A stretch of 35,119 nt of DNA from NCBI GenBank assembly GCA_009773645.1, contig WSYB01000035.1:1-35119 (forward strand). Reading direction: 5' to 3'. Both the position numbers and the translations under genes were made by a program. Below, in pieces: positions 7,020 through 14,119 of the stretch; position 1 is the first letter of the stretch, and every line of letters begins with the position of its first letter. Under the pieces are notes generated by a model. The model did no database searches. It saw nothing but the letters and a program-made list of their open reading frames with translations, and had not been told where the DNA came from. The stretch comes from Geobacteraceae bacterium (lineage in GTDB: Bacteria; Desulfobacterota; Desulfuromonadia; Geobacterales; Geobacteraceae).

Positions 7020-7868
7020 ATGAAAAGCGACATCATCATTCAATTGCACAAAAACTTTGAAGATTACGCCCACCAAATCGACGGCGAGGAGTTCTGGTTT
7101 GCCCGTGATTTGCAAGGACTTCTGGGATATACGAAGTGGGAGAATTTTGCCAAGGTTATTGATAAGGCAAAGATAGCCTGCCAAACGGCCGGTCATTACG
7201 TGGCCGATCATTTTCCTGACGTCAGGAAAACGATCCCAATGCCTAAAGGAGCGGAAAAAGAGATCGATGATCTCATGCTTACCCGCTACGCCTGCTACCT
7301 CATCGCCCAGAACGGCGACCCGCGTAAAGTCGAGATAGCTTTTGCCCAGACCTACTTTGCCGTGCAGACGCGCAAGATCGAGCTGATCGAAAAACGCCTG
7401 GCAGAACAGGAGCGTCTAACCGCTCGCCAAAAACTTACTCTTTCCGAGAGGGAACTTTCCGGCCTCGTTTTTGAGCGGATCGGCGATAACAGCGGCTTTG
7501 CCCGTATCCGCAGCAAGGGAGACGCCGCCCTGTTTGGAGGCAAAAGCACTCAGCACATGAAAGACCGCCTAAATATTCCTGATAGTCGCGCTCTGGCGGA
7601 TTTTCTCCCCACCATCACCATCAAGGCCAAAGACTTCGCTACTGAGATAACCAACTTCAATATCAAGCGGGACGATTTGCGCCACGAAGGGGATATCGCC
7701 AGCGAACATGTCAAAAACAACCTTGACGTGCGCAAGGTGCTCACTGACAGGGGTATCCGGCCCGAAGAACTTCCGCCCGCAGAAGACATCAAGAAACTGG
7801 AGCGCCGCGTCAAGTCCGAAGAAAAGCTGATCGTAAAGCAGGCAGCAAGGTTAAAGAAAGAGAAATGA
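7020..7868 (+). CDS. dinD: DNA-damage-inducible protein D (DinD-like, BRO-N domain)
   Basis: The 282-residue product opens with EEFWFARDLQGLLGYTKWENF, the BRO-N fold shared by phage antirepressors and DinD, covering about residues 1-115. The rest (STQHMKDRLNIPDSRALADF, then DFATEITNFNIKRDDLRHEG) matches the DinD-specific C-terminal half, ending in a basic coiled segment rich in Lys. In E. coli DinD is SOS-induced and antagonises RecA filaments. Whether this one does so is inference. It follows the frameshifted AT-rich gene by 27 bases with a GGAGAG ribosome binding site. No LexA box was recognised. DinD genes are commonly found in mobile or variable regions, which fits the altered base composition here. 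Confidence 0.85.
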   Translation: MKSDIIIQLHKNFEDYAHQIDGEEFWFARDLQGLLGYTKWENFAKVIDKAKIACQTAGHYVADHFPDVRKTIPMPKGAEKEIDDLMLTRYACYLIAQNGDPRKVEIAFAQTYFAVQTRKIELIEKRLAEQERLTARQKLTLSERELSGLVFERIGDNSGFARIRSKGDAALFGGKSTQHMKDRLNIPDSRALADFLPTITIKAKDFATEITNFNIKRDDLRHEGDIASEHVKNNLDVRKVLTDRGIRPEELPPAEDIKKLERRVKSEEKLIVKQAARLKKEK

Positions 7869-7898
7869 TAGAAAATGCGCTGCAATCATTCCAGTATG

Positions 7899-7927
7899 TT
7901 GACATCCGCGGGAATTACAGCTAGAAC
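7899..7927 (+). promoter_or_regulatory. sigma70-type promoter of the ACT-domain gene
   Basis: A perfect TTGACA (7899-7904), a 17-bp spacer and TAGAAC (7922-7927) place a start site near 7934, just ahead of the AGGAG ribosome binding site of the gene at 7951. Confidence 0.6.
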
Positions 7928-7950
7928 GGTTTGAAGCAAAGGAGCGACCA

Positions 7951-8517
7951 ATGAGCGAGTGCCGAAAAGACAACCTGGCCCACTTTGCCGTAACCATCAT
8001 CAGCAAGGACCGCCCCGGCATCGTCGCCGACACGACGGAGGTCCTCTACCGCCTGGGGTGCAACATCGAGGACTCGAGCTGCACCATGCTCGGGGGGGAC
8101 TTCGCCATGATCCTCATCGTCTCCCATGAAAAGCCCTTCCCCAAGGCACGCCTCACGGACGAGTTCAAAGAGCTCCACGAACGGACGGGGCTCGTCACCT
8201 ATGTCCGCACGCTGGCGGAGGACGAGATCTGCCCCGTCAAGGAAGAGGGGGAGCTCTGCCTCGTCTCCGTCTACGGTTCAGACCGGCCGGGGATCGTTTA
8301 CCGGGTGACCCGCGCACTCGCCGACCGGCACATCAACATCACCGACCTGAACACGCGACTGATCGGCACCAGGGAGGAGCCGGTCTACGTGCTGATGCTG
8401 GAGGCGATCCTGCCGGCCGGCATGACGGTGGACGATGCCGAGCGCCTCTTGGAAAATCTGAAAAAGGAGCTGAACGTGGAGATCGGAGTGAGAGCCATCA
8501 CACCGGTCTCCCTCTGA
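7951..8517 (+). CDS. tandem ACT-domain protein (GcvR-like regulator)
   Basis: This 188-residue protein consists of two ACT domains. The first is at about residues 9-85 (FAVTIISKDRPGIVADTTEV) and the second at about 100-180 (LVSVYGSDRPGIVYRVTRAL). Both carry the DRPGIV turn that forms the small-molecule site. There is no catalytic or DNA-binding domain. The layout matches GcvR, which in E. coli restrains the glycine-cleavage activator GcvA when glycine is low. In this lineage the ligand and partner are unknown. GGAG lies 8 bases before the ATG. The gene ends 10 bases before the deformylase gene, suggesting co-transcription. Confidence 0.88.
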   Translation: MSECRKDNLAHFAVTIISKDRPGIVADTTEVLYRLGCNIEDSSCTMLGGDFAMILIVSHEKPFPKARLTDEFKELHERTGLVTYVRTLAEDEICPVKEEGELCLVSVYGSDRPGIVYRVTRALADRHINITDLNTRLIGTREEPVYVLMLEAILPAGMTVDDAERLLENLKKELNVEIGVRAITPVSL

Positions 8518-8527
8518 TAAAACTACC

Positions 8528-9034
8528 ATGCCGGTCCAGAAGATACTCCTTTATCCCCATCCCGTGCTGAAGAAAGTCTGCCGTCCGGTTGCAGGCATCG
8601 ACACCGAGATCTGCGCCCTCATCACGGACCTCATCGACACCATGCATGCCGGCCCCGGTTCGGTGGGGGTTGCCGCGCCTCAGATCGGCGTCACCCTGCG
8701 GGTCTGTGTGGTGGACGTGTCTGCGAACAGGCTGGGTAAAGAGAATAACCACGGCCTCCTGGTCATGTTGAATCCGGAGATCACCGGCAGGGACGGGGCG
8801 GCCGTCATGCGCGAGGGGTGCATGAGCGTCCCCGACTATACCGGCGATGTGGAACGGGTCACGGAGATCACCGTCCGCTTTACGGACGGTGACGGCGTCC
8901 CGCAGGAGTTAGCGGCAAGCGGCTTCGAAGCGGTGGCCATCCAGCACGAGATGGACCACCTGGACGGGGTCCTCTTCCTCGACCGGATCGCCTCCCTCAA
9001 GACCGGTCTGTTCCGCCGGAAGAACTACAGGTGA
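8528..9034 (+). CDS. def: peptide deformylase
   Basis: Removes the N-terminal formyl group from nascent polypeptides. At 168 residues it is of normal length. The three signature motifs are present: SVGVAAPQ (45-52), EGCMS (96-100, metal ligand Cys98), and QHEMDH (139-144, ligands His140 and His144, catalytic Glu141). The first motif has Ser where GxGxAAxQ usually begins with Gly, a minor departure. The gene is not in the common arrangement with fmt. It follows the ACT gene closely and is followed directly by heptamer array B and a terminator. Confidence 0.95.
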   Translation: MPVQKILLYPHPVLKKVCRPVAGIDTEICALITDLIDTMHAGPGSVGVAAPQIGVTLRVCVVDVSANRLGKENNHGLLVMLNPEITGRDGAAVMREGCMSVPDYTGDVERVTEITVRFTDGDGVPQELAASGFEAVAIQHEMDHLDGVLFLDRIASLKTGLFRRKNYR

Positions 9035-9069
9035 ACTGGGGACCCGTGACTGGGGACTCGGGAACGGAA
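9035..9069. repeat. heptamer array B
   Basis: Directly after the def stop TGA (9032-9034) come 7-bp units ACTGGGG, ACCCGTG, ACTGGGG, ACTCGGG and AACGGAA (9035-9069). Units one and three are identical. Unlike the other three arrays there is no clear reverse-complement arm. A separate hairpin follows. Confidence 0.55.
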
Positions 9070-9070
9070 A

Positions 9071-9111
9071 GGACCGGGGGGAGCTGCTGACGCAACTCCC
9101 CCTCCGTTTTT
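9071..9111 (+). terminator. rho-independent terminator of def
   Basis: GGGGGAG (9077-9083) pairs with CTCCCCC (9096-9102), followed shortly by five T (9107-9111) that reach the stop codon of the convergent hemG gene. Confidence 0.65.
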
Positions 9112-10520
9112 CAGCGGGCTTTGAGATGGGCGACCGCCTCTTCCGCCGTCCGGTTGGCGGCGGCCACGCAGTCGTTGAGGCCGATGCCGCGATACGAGTT
9201 GCCGGTGAGGAAGAGGCCGGGGTGCCCCTTACCTTTTTCCTCCAGCGCGGCCAGACGCCTGGAGTGTCCCACCGTGTACTGGGGGATCGCCTTTTCGTGC
9301 CGGAATATCCGGACAAAGGAGGGGGCCTCCTTGATTCCCATAATGGTTTTCAGGTCCGTCCTTACGCGCTTGGTCACCTCCTCATCGGAAAGCTTGATGT
9401 ATTCGGGGAAGCAGGCACCTCCCATCATGCTGCGCAGCAATACCTTGTTCTGCGGGGCGCGGTTTTCAAAGATGCTGGAATCCCAAAGGGTTCCGAGGAT
9501 GCTCATCCCTTCCTCCTTGGGGATCAGGTAGCCGAAGCCGTTCAGGTCATGCTCGATTTTCTCCCGCTCGTAGCCGAAGCAGGCCACGGTCATGGTGGAG
9601 TAGGGGATTTCCCTCAACACGGAGGCCATGCCATGGTCCAGCTCCTGAAACAGGTCCGCTGTGGCATAAGCTGGAGTAGCGAGCACCACCACGTCCGCTT
9701 CCAGCTCGTCGTCTCCCGTTTCGATACGATACGGGGCAGTCTTCCCTTTGCTGATTATCGCCGCTTCCTTCGCCATAACGACAGAGCTTTTGCCGAGCCT
9801 GTCGGCCACGATGTCGGTCAGGGTCTGGATGCCGTCACGGAACGAGGTAAGGATACCGCCGGGGCCGGCAGCGCTTGCCACCACCTTACCTTCGGCGATT
9901 TCTTTTTTCTTCTTTTTGGCCAACTTTATCATGGCCTTGATCAGGCCGCCGTATTCACTCTCCAGTTCGGCGATGCGCGGGAAACAAGACTTCAGAGACA
10001 TGGTTTCAGGGTCGCCGGCAAAGATGCCCGACACCATGGGCGCAATCAGCTTTCTCAACGCTTCCTCCCCCAGTCTTCGTTTGCCGAACGCGGCCAGGGT
10101 CTCGTCCACCCCTTCGGGTGCCTGTGGGGCGAAGGGCTCCATGGCAAGGCGAAATTTGCCCGGCCAGGATATGAGCTTGCTCTTCAGAAATGACGGGCCG
10201 TTTTCTGGCAGCCGGTTCAGTATGCCGCCGCTGTAAATGAAGCGCTTGCGTGCGTTGTCATTGCTGCGCAACAGCATTTTATCGGCTCCGAGTTCCCGGC
10301 AGAGGTCGAGAGTCTGGGGCTTGTTGTCGAGAAAACCATTGGGTCCCCACTCGCAGAGGTAACCGTCAGCCCTGATGCTCCAGATCTTGCCTCCCAGACG
10401 ACCTTCTTTTTCCAACAGCGTGACCTCCAGTTCCACGCCGGCCGCCTGTGCTTTCTCTTTCAGCAGGTAGGCGGCAGCGAGTCCGGAAATGCCGCCGCCG
10501 ACAACAATCGCCTTAATCAT
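9111..10520 (-). CDS. hemG: FAD-dependent protoporphyrinogen oxidase
   Basis: Oxidises protoporphyrinogen IX (or coproporphyrinogen III in HemY-type pathways) late in heme synthesis, at the inner membrane. The 469-residue product begins with the dinucleotide-binding VVGGGISGLAAAYLL (residues 6-20). The EKEGRLGGKI block and the C-terminal FAD-contact region LFLTGNSYRGIGLNDCVAAA, typical of oxygen-type PPOX and related flavin amine oxidases, are also visible. GGAG precedes the ATG. It lies 30 bases downstream of the MarR gene on the same strand, so the two are probably one transcript. In this anaerobe-like context the electron acceptor is likely not oxygen. The symbol hemY is also used for this family. 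Confidence 0.92.
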   Translation of the reverse strand: MIKAIVVGGGISGLAAAYLLKEKAQAAGVELEVTLLEKEGRLGGKIWSIRADGYLCEWGPNGFLDNKPQTLDLCRELGADKMLLRSNDNARKRFIYSGGILNRLPENGPSFLKSKLISWPGKFRLAMEPFAPQAPEGVDETLAAFGKRRLGEEALRKLIAPMVSGIFAGDPETMSLKSCFPRIAELESEYGGLIKAMIKLAKKKKKEIAEGKVVASAAGPGGILTSFRDGIQTLTDIVADRLGKSSVVMAKEAAIISKGKTAPYRIETGDDELEADVVVLATPAYATADLFQELDHGMASVLREIPYSTMTVACFGYEREKIEHDLNGFGYLIPKEEGMSILGTLWDSSIFENRAPQNKVLLRSMMGGACFPEYIKLSDEEVTKRVRTDLKTIMGIKEAPSFVRIFRHEKAIPQYTVGHSRRLAALEEKGKGHPGLFLTGNSYRGIGLNDCVAAANRTAEEAVAHLKAR

Positions 10521-10550
10521 GATTGACTCCTATCACCCTTCACAAGATTT

Positions 10551-10979
10551 TTATTCCAGCTTTCCCAGTATTTCCGCCAGTGTCGCAAACGCCTTCACCA
10601 GCCGTTCCTGATCATGGTCCGTCAGCTTGTTCAGCAAGGCCCGGTAATTTTCCACTATGCCGCGCCGGAGCTCCCTGATCAGTTCTTCTCCCTTTTCCGT
10701 GGTGAAAATAACCACCTGGCGGCGGTTCTCTTCATCAACTGCCCGATAGACAAAACCGAGGTTCACCAGTTTGTCGACCATCTCGCTGGCCGAACTCATG
10801 GCAATCTGCAACTCCCTGGCCAGCAGATTGAGGGGGCAACTCCCCTTGTCGTAAATGGTCAAGAGCATCTTGTATTGGTTGTAGGTCAGGTCCATTCCTT
10901 CATGGACAATGCTGCGGATCCTTCCCATGACCCGCATGATGACCGGGTAGAGCTGGGCAATCTGTTCGATTTTTTCCAT
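10551..10979 (-). CDS. MarR-family transcriptional regulator
   Basis: A 142-residue winged-helix regulator. The sequence MVDKLVNLGFVYRAVDEENR followed by RQVVIFTTEKGEELIREL is the recognition helix and beta-wing of the MarR fold, flanked by dimerisation helices at both ends. MarR proteins usually repress their own operon and release DNA on binding a ligand. This one is the first gene of a transcript with hemG and is divergent from the CbpA-like gene, so both are candidate targets. A partly symmetric CTAA-ATA-TTAG overlaps its own -10 (11003-11013). The ligand cannot be predicted. Confidence 0.88.
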   Translation of the reverse strand: MEKIEQIAQLYPVIMRVMGRIRSIVHEGMDLTYNQYKMLLTIYDKGSCPLNLLARELQIAMSSASEMVDKLVNLGFVYRAVDEENRRQVVIFTTEKGEELIRELRRGIVENYRALLNKLTDHDQERLVKAFATLAEILGKLE

Positions 10980-11002
10980 TCACGCTCCTAAAATTTCGTT
11001 TA

Positions 11003-11013
11003 CCTAAATATTA
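11003..11013. promoter_or_regulatory. candidate MarR autoregulatory operator
   Basis: CTAA-ATA-TTAG forms a short dyad with imperfect longer arms (CGTTTAC on the left, CCTTTCG on the right) and covers the -10 of the marR promoter. MarR-family sites are usually such AT-rich dyads. The assignment is inference from position. Confidence 0.35.
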
Positions 11014-11036
11014 GCCTTTCGAAATAATCTTGTCAA
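11008..11036 (-). promoter_or_regulatory. sigma70-type promoter of marR-hemG
   Basis: On the minus strand a perfect TTGACA (11036-11031), a 17-bp spacer and TAATAT (11013-11008) lie about 30 bases upstream of the marR ATG. Confidence 0.65.
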
Positions 11037-11059
11037 GGCGGAAAATCGTGGGGGAAATG

Positions 11060-11088
11060 TTGACATCGTTCCTTTCAGAGTTTACATT
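11060..11088 (+). promoter_or_regulatory. sigma70-type promoter of the CbpA-like gene
   Basis: TTGACA (11060-11065), a 17-bp spacer and TACATT (11083-11088) place a start near 11095, 25 bases before the ATG at 11120. It is back to back with the marR promoter, with 23 bp between the two -35 boxes. Confidence 0.65.
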
Positions 11089-11119
11089 CAAAACACGTAC
11101 TGCTTCGAAAGGACAAGTC

Positions 11120-12013
11120 ATGGCCCAGAAGGACTATTATGAGATACTCGGCGTAAAGAAGGGGGCCTCTCTCGATGAGCTCAAGAAGGCCTACCGTAAA
11201 CTGGCGGTGAAATACCACCCCGACAAGAATCCCGGCAACAAGGAGGCTGAAGAGCGCTTTAAGGGGATCAACGAGGCCTATGCGGTTCTCTCCGATCCTC
11301 AAAAGAAGGAGCAGTACGACCAGTTCGGCTCTGCGGGCTTCCACCAGCGTTTTTCCCAGGAAGACATTTTCCGCGGGTTTGATGTGGGAGACCTGTTCAA
11401 GGATGCGGGTTTCAGCACCGACGACATATATTCCCGTATCTTTGGGGGAGGCTTTCAGCAGCAGGGACGGTACGGTTTCGGCGGGGGGAGACGAAAGGGG
11501 GAAGACTACAGCATGGAGCTGACGGTTTCCTTCCGGGAGGCGTTCACCGGCTGTGAAAAACGGGTTGCCTTCAAGCGGGACGGAAAGCGGGAAGAGCTGT
11601 CAGTGAAGGTGCCGGCCGGGGTTGACACCGGCGCCAGGCTCCGCATTCAAGGCAAGGGAGGTGGCGGAGCCGGCGGCGGGCCTGCCGGCGACCTCTATCT
11701 GGATATCAAGGTGGGGAGCGATCCGCTCTTTGACAGAGAGGGGGATGATCTCACGGTGGAGCGGCAGGTAAAGTTCACGGCGGCGGCACTGGGAACCACG
11801 CTGGATGTGCCGACCATGGAGGGGCCCAAGCGCATCAAGGTTCCGGCCGGCATTCAACCGGGAACGAAGATCAGGCTCAAGGGGTTCGGTTTTCCTCATA
11901 TGGGAAAGACGGGCCGTGGCGACCTTTATGTGCGGATCGGGGTCAGCGTGCCGGACCAGCTTACCGCCCCCCAGCGGGAGCTTCTGGAAGAGCTGGCGAA
12001 GAAAGGACTTTAA
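11120..12013 (+). CDS. cbpA: DnaJ-family co-chaperone, CbpA-like
   Basis: Stimulates the ATPase of DnaK and delivers clients. The J domain fills residues 4-70 with the essential HPD at 33-35 (KYHPDKNPG). A Gly/Phe-rich segment ([19 protein letters not shown]) follows, then two beta-rich client-binding domains ([20 protein letters not shown] onward). The cysteine-repeat zinc domain of true DnaJ is missing, which makes this a type II/CbpA-like protein of 297 residues. The frame is open 30 codons further upstream, but ATG 11120 matches the J-domain start and has AGGA at 11110-11113. The gene is divergent from marR. Its 3' end runs into heptamer array C. Confidence 0.92.
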   Translation: MAQKDYYEILGVKKGASLDELKKAYRKLAVKYHPDKNPGNKEAEERFKGINEAYAVLSDPQKKEQYDQFGSAGFHQRFSQEDIFRGFDVGDLFKDAGFSTDDIYSRIFGGGFQQQGRYGFGGGRRKGEDYSMELTVSFREAFTGCEKRVAFKRDGKREELSVKVPAGVDTGARLRIQGKGGGGAGGGPAGDLYLDIKVGSDPLFDREGDDLTVERQVKFTAAALGTTLDVPTMEGPKRIKVPAGIQPGTKIRLKGFGFPHMGKTGRGDLYVRIGVSVPDQLTAPQRELLEELAKKGL

Positions 12014-12016
12014 AGG

Positions 12017-12114
12017 CCGGGAACCGGGATATAAAATCCGGGAACCGGGATTCGGGAAGAGGAAAAACCTTGACGCTTCCCGCTTCCCGGCCTTTTACGG
12101 TTCCCGCTTCCCGA
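12017..12114. repeat. inverted heptamer array C
   Basis: Beginning three bases after the stop of the CbpA-like gene: CCGGGAA, CCGGGAT, a 7-base spacer, CCGGGAA, CCGGGAT and TCGGGAA (12017-12058). Then come the reverse-complement units TTCCCGC and TTCCCGG (12077-12090), a 10-base spacer, and TTCCCGC and TTCCCGA (12101-12114). The far end lies one base from the stop of the convergent SurA-like gene. It may act as a bidirectional 3'-end hairpin for both genes, although no U-tract follows. Confidence 0.8.
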
Positions 12115-12115
12115 A

Positions 12116-13081
12116 TTACGGCTTTATCTCAATGGCCGCACCCTTTCTCAGGTCGTCCACCCACTGGTTAAACCTCTCTTCTGACTTCTTTTTGTACAGA
12201 ATCTCTTCAATCTCCCCTTTAGCCTCATCAAAGGTCTTGATGGAGCCCAGGGATTTCTTTTCCAGCTGGATGATATGAAGGCCTGCCGGAGTGCTTACCA
12301 GGTCGCTGATTTCACCCGGCTTCATGTTAATGACGGCGCTCTCGATTTCAGGAAGCATGTCCCCTTTTTTAAAAGAGCCCAATTCGCCGCCGTCCTTGGC
12401 TGCCCCGGGGTCATCGGAGTATTTTTTCGCCAGCTCGGCGAAATCTTTGCCGCTTCGTGCTTCATGAAGCACGGACATGGCAGTGGCCATGACCCGCTTG
12501 GCTTCTTCTGCCGGAGCGTCTTTGTTTATCTTAAAAAAGATATGACGCGCGCGGAAGAGGTCCTCCTCACCGAACCTGGCGCGGTTGGCGTTGTAGAAAT
12601 CCATGATCTCCGTGATTCCCACCTGGATCTTGGAGCGGACTTCCTGGCTCATCAGCCGCAGGCGCTCCAGCTGCTCCTTGAGCTGTGCCTTGTACTGGTC
12701 GAAGGAAAGCCCCTGGACGGCCAAGGCGGCAATCAGGTTTTCCTGGGTAAGGTTATTCTGTTTCTTTACCTCTTCCATCGACTGCCGGACTTCCTCTTCA
12801 GATACCTTGATGTCCAGCTCCTTGATTTTCTGCTCGATCAGCTTCTTGTCAATGAGCCGGTCCAGGGCGACGGCCTTAAGCTTCGCCTTGCCGTCGTCGG
12901 TCAGGGGCGCCTTTTTTTCGGCTTCCTTGACAAGGAGTGAGGTTTCTTTTTCAACCTCTAAGGTTGTAATTATGTCGTCATTGACAATGGCGGCAATGCG
13001 GTCAATCACTTCGGCGTAAGAGGTCGCAGGAAGAGACGCCAGCAGCACGATCAGGAAAAAGATTTTGAATATGCGGGTCAT
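12116..13081 (-). CDS. periplasmic SurA-like peptidyl-prolyl isomerase/chaperone
   Basis: A 321-residue exported protein with a cleavable signal peptide (hydrophobic residues about 5-20, probable cut after TSYA). The N-terminal SurA-type chaperone region starts at EVIDRIAAIVNDDIITTLEVE. One parvulin domain occupies about residues 175-275 (RARHIFFKI, then DPGAAKDGGELGSFKKGDML and GLHIIQLEKK). The family helps outer-membrane proteins fold. SurA of E. coli has two parvulin domains, whereas this has one, as is common in deltaproteobacteria. It follows the lipoprotein isomerase gene on the same strand, but a strong hairpin with a U-tract lies between them, so its expression may be partly uncoupled. 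Confidence 0.88.
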   Translation of the reverse strand: MTRIFKIFFLIVLLASLPATSYAEVIDRIAAIVNDDIITTLEVEKETSLLVKEAEKKAPLTDDGKAKLKAVALDRLIDKKLIEQKIKELDIKVSEEEVRQSMEEVKKQNNLTQENLIAALAVQGLSFDQYKAQLKEQLERLRLMSQEVRSKIQVGITEIMDFYNANRARFGEEDLFRARHIFFKINKDAPAEEAKRVMATAMSVLHEARSGKDFAELAKKYSDDPGAAKDGGELGSFKKGDMLPEIESAVINMKPGEISDLVSTPAGLHIIQLEKKSLGSIKTFDEAKGEIEEILYKKKSEERFNQWVDDLRKGAAIEIKP

Positions 13082-13095
13082 ATTTGCAACTCGGT

Positions 13096-13125
13096 AAAAA
13101 AAGGGCCGGGCAAAAGCCCGGCCCT
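13096..13125 (-). terminator. rho-independent terminator/attenuator between two isomerase genes
   Basis: A perfect 10-bp stem AGGGCCGGGC/GCCCGGCCCT with a 4-base loop is followed, on the minus strand, by six T. It lies between the PpiC lipoprotein gene and the SurA-like gene, which it should partly or wholly insulate. Confidence 0.85.
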
Positions 13126-13145
13126 GGTTGGTGGCAAGCGTCTGC

Positions 13146-14069
13146 CTACTTCGATTTCGTTTCGGCGGGCTGAGCTTTTGCCTCTGAGGCGGGTTTTGTG
13201 TCGAGCCCTTTCAGGACATCCTCTTTAATGGTGTATTTGGAACTCTTTTTCAGGTCATCCTTCAGTTTCTGGAAGACTTCCTGCTGCTTGGCCGGCAGGA
13301 GGGCGGCCTTTATCTGGTCCTTCACGTCGGCAAAGGAACGGAGGCCGGCAGGGCGTTTGCCCGTAAGCTTGATGATGTGATAGCCGAATTTGGTCTTTAC
13401 GATTCCGGAGACTTCCCCTTCCTTGAGGGCGAAGGCGACCTTTTCAAACTCAGGGAGCATGGCTCCCTTGCCGAACCATCCCAGGTCGCCACCTTTTGCC
13501 CCTGCGGAGTCAATGGAATGCTTTTTGGCCAGTTCCTCGAACTTGCCTCCTCCCTTGATCTGGGTAAGGATATCCTGGGCCTCCTTTTCGGCTTTCACCA
13601 GGATATGGCTGGCCTTTACCTCTTCCCCGCTCTTGAATTTATCCTTGTTCTGGTCATAGAATTTCTGCAAGTCCGCATCGGTAATGTTTGCCTCTTCCTC
13701 GACCTTCTTCTTCAAAAACGCCTCGACAACAACGCGTTTTTTCAGGTCTTCCAGCTTGTCGGTAACTGCCTGGCTTTTATCGACACCGTTCTTTTTTGCC
13801 TCCTGCAGGATAAGCTCACGAATAACCATGGTTTCCAGCATTTCCTTCTTGCCTTCAGGGGTTTCGGCCATCGGCTTCAGGTAAGGCGGGAGGGTTTCCA
13901 GTTCTTTATTGAAATCACCGGTGGTTATGACGGTACCGTTTACCTCGGCCAGCACCTGCCCGGTTTTTGCCTCTTTCTTTGCTTCCCCCGTCGTTTTGGG
14001 ACCACAGCCGGCCAGGGCGGTTATGCAAAGGGCCAGAGCGGCCATCGTAATAAATTTATGCCTATGCAC
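13146..14069 (-). CDS. PpiC-type peptidyl-prolyl isomerase lipoprotein
   Basis: A 307-residue lipoprotein: the signal ends in the lipobox LAGC with acylated Cys22. An N-terminal chaperone-like helical part (AEVNGTVITTGDFNKELETL) is followed by a parvulin domain at about residues 150-240 (KASHILVKAEKEAQDILTQI, then GAKGGDLGWFGKGAMLPEFE and FGYHIIKLTG). The C-terminus is Lys/Ala-rich. This is the PrsA/PpiD-like group of extracytoplasmic foldases, tethered to a membrane. It is 50 bases downstream of mfd and ends at the terminator at 13096-13125. Substrates are unknown; secreted cytochromes and barrel proteins are plausible. Confidence 0.9.
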   Translation of the reverse strand: MHRHKFITMAALALCITALAGCGPKTTGEAKKEAKTGQVLAEVNGTVITTGDFNKELETLPPYLKPMAETPEGKKEMLETMVIRELILQEAKKNGVDKSQAVTDKLEDLKKRVVVEAFLKKKVEEEANITDADLQKFYDQNKDKFKSGEEVKASHILVKAEKEAQDILTQIKGGGKFEELAKKHSIDSAGAKGGDLGWFGKGAMLPEFEKVAFALKEGEVSGIVKTKFGYHIIKLTGKRPAGLRSFADVKDQIKAALLPAKQQEVFQKLKDDLKKSSKYTIKEDVLKGLDTKPASEAKAQPAETKSK

Positions 14070-14119
14070 GTTAAGCTCCTTTGTCTTGAAATTTCGAAAA
14101 TCCCATGAAAACTAGCATA

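Noticed and set aside
12017-12114. Heptamer arrays as CRISPR arrays
   Set aside because: Units are 7 bp, mostly contiguous and in both orientations, with no spacers of constant length and no cas genes.
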